From assembly GCA_963734955.1 (NCBI GenBank), contig CAVTJO010000007.1:62001-126000 (forward strand): a stretch of 64,000 nucleotides of DNA, given 5' to 3'. The notes beneath the pieces were generated by a model that saw nothing but the letters and a program-made list of their open reading frames with translations, did no database searches and was not told the DNA's origin. The translations under genes and the position numbers were made by a program. Source of the stretch: UBA11986 sp963734955. Lineage in GTDB: Bacteria > Bacteroidota > Ignavibacteria > UBA10030 > UBA6906. This document shows, piece after piece, positions 16,315 to 24,609 of the stretch. The number at the start of each line of letters is the position of its first letter. Positions within the stretch are counted from its first letter, which is position 1.

Positions 16315-16599
16315 ATGAATATTTACGTCGGCAACCTGCCGCGTCAGGCAAACGAGGACGATCTTCGTAAGGCATTTCAAGCCTTCGGGGAAGTCACTGC
16401 CGTCAACATTATCAAGGACAAGTTCAGTGGCGAATCACGGGGCTTTGGCTTCGTTGAGATGGCGAAGAAGTCCGATGCCGATGCCGCGATGACCGCGCTG
16501 AATGGCAAGGATTTCATGGGAAATCCCCTGACGGTGAATGAAGCGCGCCCAAAGACCGAGGGAGGGCAACGCGGGGGCGGTGGTCGCCGTCCATATTGA
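16315..16599 (+). CDS. RNA-binding protein with one RRM domain
   Basis: A 94-residue glycine-tailed RRM protein. RNP2 is IYVGNL (residues 3-8) and RNP1 is RGFGFVEM (near residue 42), and the C-terminus ends in a short GGQRGGGGRR tail. Such proteins bind single-stranded RNA and are often induced by cold or stress. AAAGGAG precedes the ATG by about eight bases. It is a paralogue of the protein at 23.7 kb, with near-identical sequence around RNP1 and the LNGKDFMG segment. It is a single-gene unit followed by a strong hairpin. Confidence 0.93.
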   Translation: MNIYVGNLPRQANEDDLRKAFQAFGEVTAVNIIKDKFSGESRGFGFVEMAKKSDADAAMTALNGKDFMGNPLTVNEARPKTEGGQRGGGGRRPY

Positions 16600-16637
16600 A
16601 AGCATCGAAAAACCAAATCACCCCGAGTTGAACGCTT

Positions 16638-16675
16638 GCTCGTCGACTGCACGACAGTCGACGAGCATTCTTTTG
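16638..16675 (+). terminator. Terminator after the first RRM gene
   Basis: Perfect 12-bp stem GCTCGTCGACTG / CAGTCGACGAGC with loop CACGA (16638-16666), followed by ATTCTTTT. It lies 39 bp after the RRM stop. Confidence 0.75.
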
Positions 16676-16885
16676 CGTTGCCAGGGTCCGACTTCCCTCT
16701 CGGGCAGCGCGTAGAAAATCCGCCTCTGCAAGAAACCAGCGATGCAGCTCAGGAGTTTCCGCTGGAACATGCTCTGATCTCTTCATTGCGTCTATCTTCC
16801 TCCTGTTCCGTTTTCTCGCGATCAAGGCTGGATCAGTGAAGTGCCGACAGATGCGGTGCTCAGCACTGCACTGGCGTCCCTCGTG

Positions 16886-17769
16886 TTAATTCTGAACACC
16901 CTGCTGTCTCATTCCAATGGCAAACCAATCTATCGTGCGCGTCAAGTACATGATTGTCGCGAGAATGCGAAACAGGCCGATGCTTCCGAGCATCAGTGCG
17001 TAGTCTTCGAGCTGGAGCAGAACACACATAAACCCGTACAGGGCGACCATGATTTCTGTGATCATAACCGCAGCGAGCCTGCCAGCGAGAACACTCCGCG
17101 TATAACCACCTATAAGCAGAATGATGCTTACGCTGGAAATGACGTGCCATTGAAATCAAGAGTGGTTGAGAATCTGTATTCCTTTGTGGAAGGGTTGAGG
17201 GTGGGCCGCACGCCGATTCCCATCGAGAGGGCGTCGGTTGAATTCACGCCGGGATCGGCCATGAGCGACTGGTTGCCGAACTGTACCCTGACCCCTTCTT
17301 TCACGCCGCGTAAGTCACTGATGCCGAGGCTCAGAGACGCTTTGTTCCGCAGAATGTCCTCGGGGGCAATACCGAGTCGTTGAAATGCGGGCGCCGCAAA
17401 GCTTCCTTCCAGGAGCACACGGGATGAGTAGAGCACCGCTTCATACATGCCGCGATAACGAATCTCGGGCTGGAGAGTTGCGGAGACAATAAGGCTCTCC
17501 GGAAGGAAGTGAGCCGGTTCGGTCGAATAGACGGTGGCCTCTTTTGTGGTGTAACTGGGAACCCGGTACGGTACCGTGAGAATCGGGCCGGCTATGGTTT
17601 GAGCATTACCCCATTTGTCGCTCACTTCTCTGACCGCCCTATCCCGCGTGCCTTCCCGTTCATCGACGAGTCCCATGATGAATACAGAGGGAATGAGAAG
17701 GGCAACGGTAAGACCGCCAATCAGCACCATTCGTACCAGAACTGACCGCTTGATGAGATTGTCTGACAT
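16886..17769 (-). pseudogene. creD: creD-like inner membrane protein, internally deleted
   Basis: The N-terminal part (from the ATG at 17769) reads as CreD: a membrane helix LVRMVLIGGLTVALLIPSVF, then the periplasmic start with REVSDKWGNAQTIAGP and ATVYSTEPAHFLPESL. It reaches a stop at 17128 after about 213 residues. In another frame, the same strand from about 17135 to 16886 encodes the CreD C-terminus (YGFMCVLLQLEDYALMLGS, then a MYLTRTIDW end). CreD is normally about 450 residues, so roughly the middle third is missing and the ends are out of frame. It is the last gene of the membrane-protein/winged-helix operon. Confidence 0.85.
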
Positions 17770-17865
17770 ATGTGTCTTGCCTTTCGATTGTTCCCAACGA
17801 CTGGGAATTCTGAATTCTTCCATGAGGAAATTGAGAGACCTTCTTCTTGTTCGTACCACCGTCCA

Positions 17866-18288
17866 TCACGATGGTGATGGCGTACCTCTTTTTGCGGAAT
17901 GGATCATTCGTCCGGCATAGACACCGATGCATGCCGGGATGAGCGCAATCATCGCAATCACCCCGTGTCTGACAAATGCATCTGCCCGCGCGTCCACAAC
18001 GACTCTGAGCATGGATGTCATGGGGACCCAGATGGAGATCAGCAGTGCCCAGCGCCATGGTTTTTCAGGTTTCAGAACGCCGAGAAACAACCCGAAGGTG
18101 AGCAGAAGAAGCACGGTGAACTGTGGATCGTCCCCCTGCTGATCGATGAATGCAGTCAGCAACCCGAGGAACAGGGCAAGGACGTGATGCAAAAGCTGCG
18201 GGCGAAGGTAGAGCACAAATCCGGCAATGGGGAGGTACACGACAAGTGTGTGAAACCCTATGATCGTGAACCAAAGTTGAGTGTGCAT
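17866..18288 (-). CDS. Small polytopic membrane protein, unknown
   Basis: A 140-residue hydrophobic protein with about four predicted membrane segments (residues 6-28, 32-48, 58-75 and 78-95) and a last one near 110-128. I do not recognise the family. It lies between the winged-helix regulator gene (20 bp upstream) and the broken creD gene on the same strand, so it is part of the operon controlled by that regulator. The position beside CreD suggests an envelope role, by context only. Confidence 0.7.
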   Translation of the reverse strand: MHTQLWFTIIGFHTLVVYLPIAGFVLYLRPQLLHHVLALFLGLLTAFIDQQGDDPQFTVLLLLTFGLFLGVLKPEKPWRWALLISIWVPMTSMLRVVVDARADAFVRHGVIAMIALIPACIGVYAGRMIHSAKRGTPSPS

Positions 18289-18308
18289 GGCTTTCTTTCT
18301 CCTGAATG

Positions 18309-18608
18309 CTATTGACTCTTCTTGATGAGTTGTTCCAGTGCGTCGATGTGCTCGGTAAATGCCTTGCGTCCGGCCGCGGTAAGTGCATAAGACGTCTGGG
18401 GTTTCCTCCCGACAAATTTCTTTGTCACCTTCACATACCCTTCATATTCGAGTGCAGCAATGTGCGATGAGAGGTTGCCATCCGTCGCGTTCAGCATCTG
18501 CTTCAAGGTGTTGAAATCAACAGTGTCGTTCACGCTCAGTGACGACATGACCGCGAGCCTGATGCGGTTGTCAAAAGCCTTGTTCAGTTTCTCGATGATC
18601 TCTTTCAC
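18309..18608 (-). CDS. Winged-helix transcriptional regulator
   Basis: A 99-residue winged helix-turn-helix protein of the PF13601 type (MarR/ArsR-like, no ligand domain). Readable elements are RIRLAVMSSLSVND, the recognition helix region TDGNLSSHIAALEYEGYV, and the wing KKFVGRKPQTSYALT. Proteins like this in Bacteroidota are co-transcribed with membrane proteins and CreD and are thought to repress their own operon. It overlaps the upstream membrane-protein gene by 4 bp. The palindrome at 19212-19229 is its likely operator. Confidence 0.9.
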   Translation of the reverse strand: MKEIIEKLNKAFDNRIRLAVMSSLSVNDTVDFNTLKQMLNATDGNLSSHIAALEYEGYVKVTKKFVGRKPQTSYALTAAGRKAFTEHIDALEQLIKKSQ

Positions 18609-19207
18609 CGCTCATACCTGCTGTACATCCACAGCCCGTAGACGATATGCATGACGCCAAACCCGATCGCCCAGAAATTCAGCCCCTCCTGTGGCATGAA
18701 CAGCGCGAGTGAGCCAAGGGCAAGCTCTGTAAGGCCGAGATAGCGGATCTCGTTCATGGCGTATTTGCTGCCACTGAAAAGCGACAGGCCATAGAACACA
18801 AGCATTGTTCCGGGGATAAGAGCAAACGCACGCGCAACCATCAGGGCTATTGAGAAGATGCCGCCTGACGCGAGAGGGATCGCAAGATCGATGATGAGGT
18901 GTTTGGAGGTGTTGGTCCAGACCGGGACCCCTTGTTTCCGTGCCATGCGAGAGGAGAACAGCACAGCCATTCCCAGCGCGAGCACGAGCACAAACAGTGC
19001 GTCAAGCGTGATATAGGTGATGACATCGTCAGGCGCCACCCGGGTGTGCACCCACCGGGCAGACATCACCCCGGAAAGAGCTATGATGCCTGCACTCACA
19101 CCCGACAACCCGCTGAGGGAAAGGACTTTCGACGACCGTTCCATCATGGACCGGATTTCGGAGATGTCCTTGCGATGTTGGTCCAGTTCGTTCATGGCCG
19201 CATCCAT
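18605..19207 (-). CDS. Membrane protein of the regulator-creD operon
   Basis: A 200-residue protein with a soluble N-terminal coiled stretch (DQHRKDISEIRSMMERSSKV) and about six membrane segments. It matches the uncharacterised membrane protein commonly encoded directly before winged-helix regulators in Bacteroidota. The first ATG (19207) lies only 4 bp from the palindromic operator and has no ribosome-binding site; the Met at residue 5 (19195) is a reasonable alternative start. It overlaps the regulator gene by 4 bp, so the two are coupled. Confidence 0.8.
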   Translation of the reverse strand: MDAAMNELDQHRKDISEIRSMMERSSKVLSLSGLSGVSAGIIALSGVMSARWVHTRVAPDDVITYITLDALFVLVLALGMAVLFSSRMARKQGVPVWTNTSKHLIIDLAIPLASGGIFSIALMVARAFALIPGTMLVFYGLSLFSGSKYAMNEIRYLGLTELALGSLALFMPQEGLNFWAIGFGVMHIVYGLWMYSRYER

Positions 19208-19211
19208 TATT

Positions 19212-19229
19212 ATACAAAGTACTTTGTAT
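19212..19229. promoter_or_regulatory. 18-bp palindromic operator
   Basis: ATACAAAGTACTTTGTAT is a perfect 18-bp palindrome, followed at 19231 by an extra half-site ACAAAGT. It sits immediately upstream of the operon encoding a winged-helix regulator and overlaps where the promoter must be. Autorepression is the obvious reading, by inference. Confidence 0.75.
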
Positions 19230-19441
19230 TACAAAGTTAATACTCCCGGTGGATATTGTCAAGGGGAAAATGCAAGACTTTTCCGCTGTCTGCAGACTGG
19301 CAGTTTCCTGCCGGGGCCGCAGTTTGGGAGGTTGATTTTGGGGTGGCTGTTCTGTACTTTCGCAGGGTGCTCCACCGGGGTTCATTTCCTCCCCTCGACC
19401 GATCTTTTCTGCATGTTGCACAAATCAGCCAACAGAATCTC

Positions 19442-21112
19442 ATGCAGCAGGATGATATGCTGAATAGTGAGCAGCTTCTAGAACGCCTCGCCAGAATGGA
19501 AGAGAGACTTGAGCATATCGAGGAGCGTTTGGGATTGGGACAGCCGCTTTCCGAAACCCGGACAGATGCCAACGAAGAAATTCAGCATCAGGCGGGTGAC
19601 GCGACCGAGAAGGATCAGGAAGAGTTTGAATTCGAAGTCGGCCAGAATTGGTTTGCCAAAGTCGGCATTGTTGTTCTTGCGCTCGGGATTACATTCCTCC
19701 TCACGTTCCCATACGCAAACCTGCCACCTGTCATGCCGGGACTATTTGGCTATGTCCTTGCGGGGGGATTGTTTCTCCTCGCCCGGGTACTGCGTGACTC
19801 ATATGACCTCGTCTCACGATATCTGCGCGGCGCAGGAATGGCCCTTGTCTTTTTCACTACTCTGCGGCTGTTCTACTTCGGTTCGGAGCCTGTACTGAAC
19901 GCTGCATCGGTATCGGGTACCTTACTCCTTGTCGGAGTTCTCGCCATCAACATGGCCATTGCCCTGCGGAGGAATTCCCCATACCTGTTCGGGCTGGCAC
20001 TTGCCACCGGCTTTGCAACCGCGATTGCAGTCGGCTCCACATGGTTCGTACTGGTGCTCATCATGCTTCTCTGCATGCTGGCGGTCTACGAACGTCTCCG
20101 GCATGACTGGCAATGGGTTCCTGTCTACTGTGCCATCCTCGTGTACCCGGCGCACTTGATCTGGGCGATCAACAACCCGCTGCTCGGGAGCACCATGGGC
20201 TTTGTGCCATCACCGCATTTCAGTGTCTATTTCATTCTTGGCTACGCGATCATCATTGCGTTGGGGGGCATCTTCCGGCGCGACCGTACACGGGAGCGAT
20301 TCTCCGACATTATTACCTCGTTCGTGAATGGTGGCGCGTGTTATGTTGTATTTTTGCTGCACACCACCGGTGCGTTCGAGCCTGCCATGGTTCCGGACCA
20401 TCTTCTGGCGTCGCTGGTCTTCCTTGCGCTCGCCATCGTCTTCTGGACGAGAGAGCGGAGTCGATACTCCACGTTCGCGTATGCCATGCTCGGATACCTC
20501 GAACTGAGTGTCGGGATCGTCAAGTTCTTTGCCGTGCCGAGCGTTTTCGTCTGGCTTTCGGTTCAGAGCATTGTGGTTGTAGCAACAGCCGTGTGGTTCC
20601 GATCTCGCTTCATTGTTGTGGCGAACTTCGTCATCTACCTGTTGATTGTTGCCGGGTACGTTATTGTGGCAAAGGAAGAGTCGGGCATCAGCCTGGGGTT
20701 TGGGTTTGTCGCGCTTGCAAGTGCCCGTATTCTTAATTGGAAACAGGACAGACTCGAGCTGACAACCGAGATGATGAGGAACGCGTACCTTGCATCGGCA
20801 TTTGCGGTATTCCCGTACGCGTTGTATCATCTCGTCCCGCGGGCGTACGTGAGCCTTTCCTGGGTAGGGATCGCGGTCTTCTATTATATGATGAACCTCA
20901 TCATCAGGAAGCAGAAGTATCGATGGATGGGACACCTCACACTAATTCTTACGGTTCTCTACGTTGTCATTATTGGCATTGGACAGCTTGAACCGACCTA
21001 CCGCATTGTTTCATTTCTTGTGCTCGGCACCGTCCTGCTGATCGTATCCCTGGTATTCACGCGGCTCAGGAACAAACGAAGATCCGGGCAGGAGAGTGGC
21101 AAACCTGCCTGA
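19442..21112 (+). CDS. DUF2339 polytopic membrane protein
   Basis: A 556-residue protein. The N-terminus is a coiled coil (QLLERLARMEERLEHIEERLG), followed by a hydrophilic linker, the conserved QNWFAKVGIVVLALGITFLL entry to the membrane, and about fourteen membrane segments. This is the DUF2339 layout; the function is unknown. Start chosen at 19442 (MQQDDMLNS); the ATG at 19457, behind an AGGA, is also good. The open frame reaches 19256, but that part is not protein-like and would run close to the divergent operator. It is transcribed divergently from the winged-helix operon. Confidence 0.83.
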   Translation: MQQDDMLNSEQLLERLARMEERLEHIEERLGLGQPLSETRTDANEEIQHQAGDATEKDQEEFEFEVGQNWFAKVGIVVLALGITFLLTFPYANLPPVMPGLFGYVLAGGLFLLARVLRDSYDLVSRYLRGAGMALVFFTTLRLFYFGSEPVLNAASVSGTLLLVGVLAINMAIALRRNSPYLFGLALATGFATAIAVGSTWFVLVLIMLLCMLAVYERLRHDWQWVPVYCAILVYPAHLIWAINNPLLGSTMGFVPSPHFSVYFILGYAIIIALGGIFRRDRTRERFSDIITSFVNGGACYVVFLLHTTGAFEPAMVPDHLLASLVFLALAIVFWTRERSRYSTFAYAMLGYLELSVGIVKFFAVPSVFVWLSVQSIVVVATAVWFRSRFIVVANFVIYLLIVAGYVIVAKEESGISLGFGFVALASARILNWKQDRLELTTEMMRNAYLASAFAVFPYALYHLVPRAYVSLSWVGIAVFYYMMNLIIRKQKYRWMGHLTLILTVLYVVIIGIGQLEPTYRIVSFLVLGTVLLIVSLVFTRLRNKRRSGQESGKPA

Positions 21113-21187
21113 TCGAGCGCATGTCGGCTGAAATGTGCCATTGCATATCGACGGGGCATTGCACATCTTTCAGCAGGAAATCCGCTC

Positions 21188-22252
21188 GTGACGGAAACGA
21201 AGTCAAAACGCTTGCGAGTCCTCATCCTTTACAACCAGTTGGGGGAGGACGAATACGAGAACCAGAAGCAGGTTGATCCGGCGACGCTCGGGTTCACACC
21301 GGAGTACCCCATTCGCGTTTCGACCGCCAAGGAGGAATACAACGCAATTGTCAGGGCACTTCGAAAGGAGCGGTTCAGGGTGCGCGCTGTGAACGTTGAA
21401 GAGAGTCTGCAGAAACTGGAGTCGCTTCTGCACCGGAACCCGCCGGATGTTGTCTTCAACCTCATCGAATCCTTTCATGATGCTCCCCTGCTTGAAGGGG
21501 CGGTGGCGCATCTGTATGAATTGCACAACGTGGCATATACGGGAACCCCGGCGTTTGCGCTAAACCTTTGTCAACGCAAGGGGCTGACAAAACAGGTTCT
21601 GCTTGCCAACGGTGTTCCCACGCCCCGGTTCACGCTGCTTACCCGTCCATCGATTCAGAAACGCCACGGTCTGCGCTATCCCGTCATTGTCAAGCCATCA
21701 CGCGAAGATGCGAGCTCAGGGATCGACAAGGAATCAGTCGTTCATGACCATGCGAGCCTGATGGAGCGCCTCACGATGATCTTCGAGGAATTTGCCCCGC
21801 CGATCATCGTCGAGGAGTTCATCGAAGGGAGGGAGTTGCACGTCTCGATACTGGGCAATGATCCTCCGGAGGTTCTGCCGATTATCGAGTATGATTTTTC
21901 GGAGCTGCCGGCTGACCACCCCGCGATCATCAGCTATGCAGCGAAATGGGCTCCCCTTGAGGAGGAATATCACCGTGTGCATTCTGTGTGCCCGGCCGTC
22001 CTTCCCCGGCGTGTCCGCAAAAACGTCGAAGAGATCTCGCTGCGCGCTTACCGGATCACGGGGTGCCGGGACTATGCACGTCTCGATATCCGGATTGATG
22101 CGCAGAACCATGTGTACATCCTTGAGGTAAATCCTAACCCTGACTTGACCGAGGGAGTCTCATTCATGGAAAGCGCAGAAAAGGCAGGCATGACATTCTC
22201 CGCCGCGCTCCGGAAGATTGTGGAGTTCGCGGTCTCACGACGACAGTCCTGA
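21188..22252 (+). CDS. ATP-grasp ligase (D-Ala-D-Ala ligase-like)
   Basis: A 354-residue ATP-grasp protein. The N-terminal domain (residues 8-120) includes NPPDVVFNLIESFHDAPLLEG; the central nucleotide-binding part contains YPVIVKPSREDASSGIDK and IIVEEFIEGRELHVSIL; the C-terminal metal-binding part contains YARLDIRID and ILEVNPNPDLTEG. These match D-alanine-D-alanine ligase-like enzymes, but the divergence suggests another carboxylate-amine substrate. The GTG start at 21188 is chosen because it gives the family N-terminus. It lies 75 bp after the DUF2339 gene and 28 bp before the transporter. Confidence 0.85.
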   Translation: MTETKSKRLRVLILYNQLGEDEYENQKQVDPATLGFTPEYPIRVSTAKEEYNAIVRALRKERFRVRAVNVEESLQKLESLLHRNPPDVVFNLIESFHDAPLLEGAVAHLYELHNVAYTGTPAFALNLCQRKGLTKQVLLANGVPTPRFTLLTRPSIQKRHGLRYPVIVKPSREDASSGIDKESVVHDHASLMERLTMIFEEFAPPIIVEEFIEGRELHVSILGNDPPEVLPIIEYDFSELPADHPAIISYAAKWAPLEEEYHRVHSVCPAVLPRRVRKNVEEISLRAYRITGCRDYARLDIRIDAQNHVYILEVNPNPDLTEGVSFMESAEKAGMTFSAALRKIVEFAVSRRQS

Positions 22253-22280
22253 CGCATCAACTTCCGGCCCTGCATCTCGC

Positions 22281-23141
22281 ATGAGTCCCACCCACTCTCC
22301 CGACATTCGCACGGTAACCCTCACCTCCGCCACGCTTGTTGCGTTCGCATCGAACTCGATCCTCTGCAGGCTTGCGTTGGCACCGCGGCTCATCGATGCG
22401 GGGGCATTTACATTCGTCCGGTTGGTGAGCGGTGCGCTCATGCTCGCGGCGCTTCTTGCAGCACGAGAGAGGAGTATGCCTCGCCTGCGGGTTCACTGGC
22501 CGGCTGCTCTTGCGCTGTTTGCGTACGCTGCGCCATTCTCGTTCGCGTACCTCCGTATTTCTGCGGGCACAGGAGCATTGATTCTATTCGGGGCGGTTCA
22601 GGTGACGATGATCGGGTGGGATTTCCTGCAGGGGAGGTTGTTCAATGCGGCGGAGCTCACCGGTTTTCTTCTGGCCGTTGCAGGTCTTTTTGTACTTGCG
22701 TGGCCCGGCGTGGCGGCCCCAGACCCACGTGGTGCTGCACTCATGGCGCTGGCGGGGATTGCCTGGGGAGTTTATTCACTTCTGGGACGAAGCGTTATAG
22801 ACCCTCTCAGTGCCACAGCAGGCAATTTCACGGTGAGTCTTGTGTGCGCGTTTCCGCTGGCAGCGGCAACACTCGATCATCCAAACGTTTCTGCGCATGG
22901 CCTCATCCTCGCGATCTGTTCCGGGGCTCTTGCTTCGGGGGTCGGTTATGCAATCTGGTACACCGCTCTTCGTGGTCTCTCGTCGACCCAGGCCGGGATC
23001 GTGCAACTTCTCGTCCCGGTTCTCGCGGCCGTTGGAGGTGTTCTCTTCCTTGGAGAAAACATTTCGTTGCGTCTGATTGTCTCGGCTGTGATGATCTTTG
23101 CCGGTGTGACCCTTGCGATCCTGGAGATTCGGCGGAGATGA
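22281..23141 (+). CDS. EamA/DMT family transporter
   Basis: A 286-residue membrane protein with ten predicted helices in two repeated EamA halves (about residues 15-140 and 150-283). The second half ends with the typical GGVLFLGENISLRLIVSAVM segment. Members export amino acids or other metabolites; the substrate cannot be told. The ATG at 22281 is chosen because upstream codons are shared with the end of the ATP-grasp gene and are not membrane-like. It probably shares transcription with the ligase gene, which might make its product, a speculation from adjacency. Confidence 0.88.
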   Translation: MSPTHSPDIRTVTLTSATLVAFASNSILCRLALAPRLIDAGAFTFVRLVSGALMLAALLAARERSMPRLRVHWPAALALFAYAAPFSFAYLRISAGTGALILFGAVQVTMIGWDFLQGRLFNAAELTGFLLAVAGLFVLAWPGVAAPDPRGAALMALAGIAWGVYSLLGRSVIDPLSATAGNFTVSLVCAFPLAAATLDHPNVSAHGLILAICSGALASGVGYAIWYTALRGLSSTQAGIVQLLVPVLAAVGGVLFLGENISLRLIVSAVMIFAGVTLAILEIRRR

Positions 23142-23188
23142 AGGTTCATTCCATATTGCGCATCGCTCACCCCGGTCTGCATATTGAA

Positions 23189-23218
23189 AAGCGGACCTCC
23201 GCCCCGCGAGGGGCGGAG
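23189..23218 (-). terminator. Hairpin between transporter and Cys-rich peptide genes
   Basis: Perfect 9-bp stem CTCCGCCCC / GGGGCGGAG with a GCGA tetraloop (23197-23218). On the minus strand it is followed within a few bases by TTTTC. It could end the convergent transcripts from both sides. Confidence 0.65.
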
Positions 23219-23231
23219 ATCAGCGGTGCGG

Positions 23232-23372
23232 TTAGTTGCAGCAGTCAACGCTGCATCCGGGGCACTGTGCCTGTGCCGGGCATTGTGCATCAACCGGAAC
23301 AGACGAGCCACTGCTCGCAGCCGCGACGGCAAATGTTGCCGCCATCGCGAATACAACCAGGAGTGTGCGCAT
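23232..23372 (-). CDS. Small secreted cysteine-rich peptide
   Basis: A 46-residue reading frame too short for routine gene finding. It begins MRTLLVVFAMAATFAVAAAS, a clear signal peptide with likely cleavage near residues 18-22. The mature part has five cysteines in the order C-x5-C-x2-C-x3-CC and ends in VDCCN. GAGGTG lies seven bases before the ATG (23379-23384 on the plus strand), and a hairpin follows the stop. Signal peptide, ribosome-binding site and terminator together support expression. The function is unknown; the cysteines suggest disulfides or metal binding. Confidence 0.6.
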   Translation of the reverse strand: MRTLLVVFAMAATFAVAAASSGSSVPVDAQCPAQAQCPGCSVDCCN

Positions 23373-23384
23373 GGATATCACCTC

Positions 23385-23714
23385 TTTTCCCGTTGAGACA
23401 TGTCAATTCCGCCCCGACGAAATGACCCATACTGTTCCGATGCTGACGGAACCGTCACGCACGACGCCGGTGGTACGGAAATCTCAAATCAGGAGTGAGG
23501 AGATGAGGACGGGAATGTCTTTGGAGACGGGAGGGTTGTCGGATGATTTTCGCGTTCCCGGAAGAGGCTCTTCCGGTGACATCACATCGATCCTCGCGGG
23601 TTCCGAATGGACTTCGATTCCATTAGGTTTCTTCTTCCTTTTCTTCGTATCTTGTAAGCACAATCCAGCCCACTGTCACTGCAGTACATTGCTTCTCATG
23701 AAAGGAACACCCGG
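23385..23714. promoter_or_regulatory. Divergent promoter region of Cys-rich peptide and second RRM gene
   Basis: The 330-bp gap holds no gene on either strand. Near its right end is a stretch ending TTTTCTTCGTATCTTGTA with a TATCTTG box at 23648-23654, almost the same as the element before the first RRM gene. Transcription from it would give a leader of about 55 nt. A reading frame from 23236 spanning the gap looks like a shadow. Confidence 0.45.
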
Positions 23715-24056
23715 ATGAACATTTATGTAGGAAACCTGGCGCGCCAGGCAAGCGAAGATGACCTGCGCCCGCTCTTCGAGCCGTTTGGCAAGATCATGGC
23801 TGTCAACGTCATTAAGGACAAATTCAGCGGCGAGTCAAAGGGATTTGGATTCGTAGAGATGTCCAAGAAGTCCGAAGGTGAAGCAGCCATTGAGGCTCTG
23901 AACGGCAAGGATTTCATGGGTCAGGCGCTCACGGTCAACGAAGCCCGACCGAAGTCCGAAAGTGGTGGCCGGCGGGGCGGCGGCGGTTTCGGAGGAGGCG
24001 GGAACCGCAGTGGAGGAGGAGGATACGGTGGAGGACGCGGAGGTCGAAGGTACTAG
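23715..24056 (+). CDS. RNA-binding protein with one RRM domain, Gly-rich tail
   Basis: A 113-residue paralogue of the RRM protein at 16.3 kb. RNP2 is IYVGNL and RNP1 is KGFGFVEM, and the DKFSGES and LNGKDFMG segments are shared. The tail is longer (about 35 residues of GGGGFGGGG and GGRGGRR repeats), as in cold-inducible glycine-rich RNA-binding proteins, where it aids RNA binding and self-association. AAAGGAA precedes the ATG. The two copies are 7 kb apart and share a promoter-like element but have different neighbours. Confidence 0.93.
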   Translation: MNIYVGNLARQASEDDLRPLFEPFGKIMAVNVIKDKFSGESKGFGFVEMSKKSEGEAAIEALNGKDFMGQALTVNEARPKSESGGRRGGGGFGGGGNRSGGGGYGGGRGGRRY

Positions 24057-24192
24057 CCGCAGTGGATGTAAAGGGCGGGATATCCCGGCATCTGCAAACC
24101 ACCCGGTGATGTCGTTGAGATATGATTCAAGGGGGTGAGGCATCTGCATGTCGCATCTCTCGCAGTGACAATATTTGAAAGGTCTTTTCTCC

Positions 24193-24387
24193 ATGGTTAA
24201 GGTGACGACAACGAAGGCGACGCATCGGGGAATCGAAATCAGCGTGGTGTCGGAAAACAACGGACACGGGACGATGTACTCCTGCACCAATGGCACCAGC
24301 AGAATAAAGCCAATGCCCAAGTGGTTTGCAACCCAGGGTGAGGCGATCGCGAACGAGCGAAGCGAGATTGATTCAGTGTTGCGATAA
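24193..24387 (+). CDS. Small hypothetical protein
   Basis: A 64-residue protein without a signal peptide or membrane segment; I do not recognise a family. Composition is mixed and protein-like (VKVTTTKATHRGIEISVV, then KPMPKWFATQGEAIANER). AAAGG lies ten bases before the ATG at 24193, and a strong terminator follows 25 bp after the stop, which supports a real gene. A TTG at 24175 would add six residues. Confidence 0.5.
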   Translation: MVKVTTTKATHRGIEISVVSENNGHGTMYSCTNGTSRIKPMPKWFATQGEAIANERSEIDSVLR

Positions 24388-24411
24388 CGGAACCGAGTCG
24401 CAGATTTTGCT

Positions 24412-24449
24412 AAACCCCGACCGGATGCCGGCCGGGGTTTCGTATTTTT
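24412..24449 (+). terminator. Rho-independent terminator
   Basis: Nearly perfect stem AAACCCCG-CCGG / CCGG-CGGGGTTT with one opposed mismatch and loop ATG, then CGTATTTTT. It follows the small gene ending at 24387. Confidence 0.8.
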
Positions 24450-24609
24450 GGGATATCCCGTGTTGGCACTTTATACCGTGCCACCCCCGGGGCGAGTACC
24501 ATCGCCGACCGTTTTCATGAAAATGCACTTTCAGGGCGGAACACCGGACGGCATCCCGTTGTTATAGAGCCACACACAGATCTTGACCGAATCAACATAA
24601 AGGAGAACC

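Noticed and set aside
20113..20736. 207-codon plus-strand frame within the DUF2339 gene
   Set aside because: It is a +1 shadow of a membrane-protein gene with Arg/Cys-rich composition.
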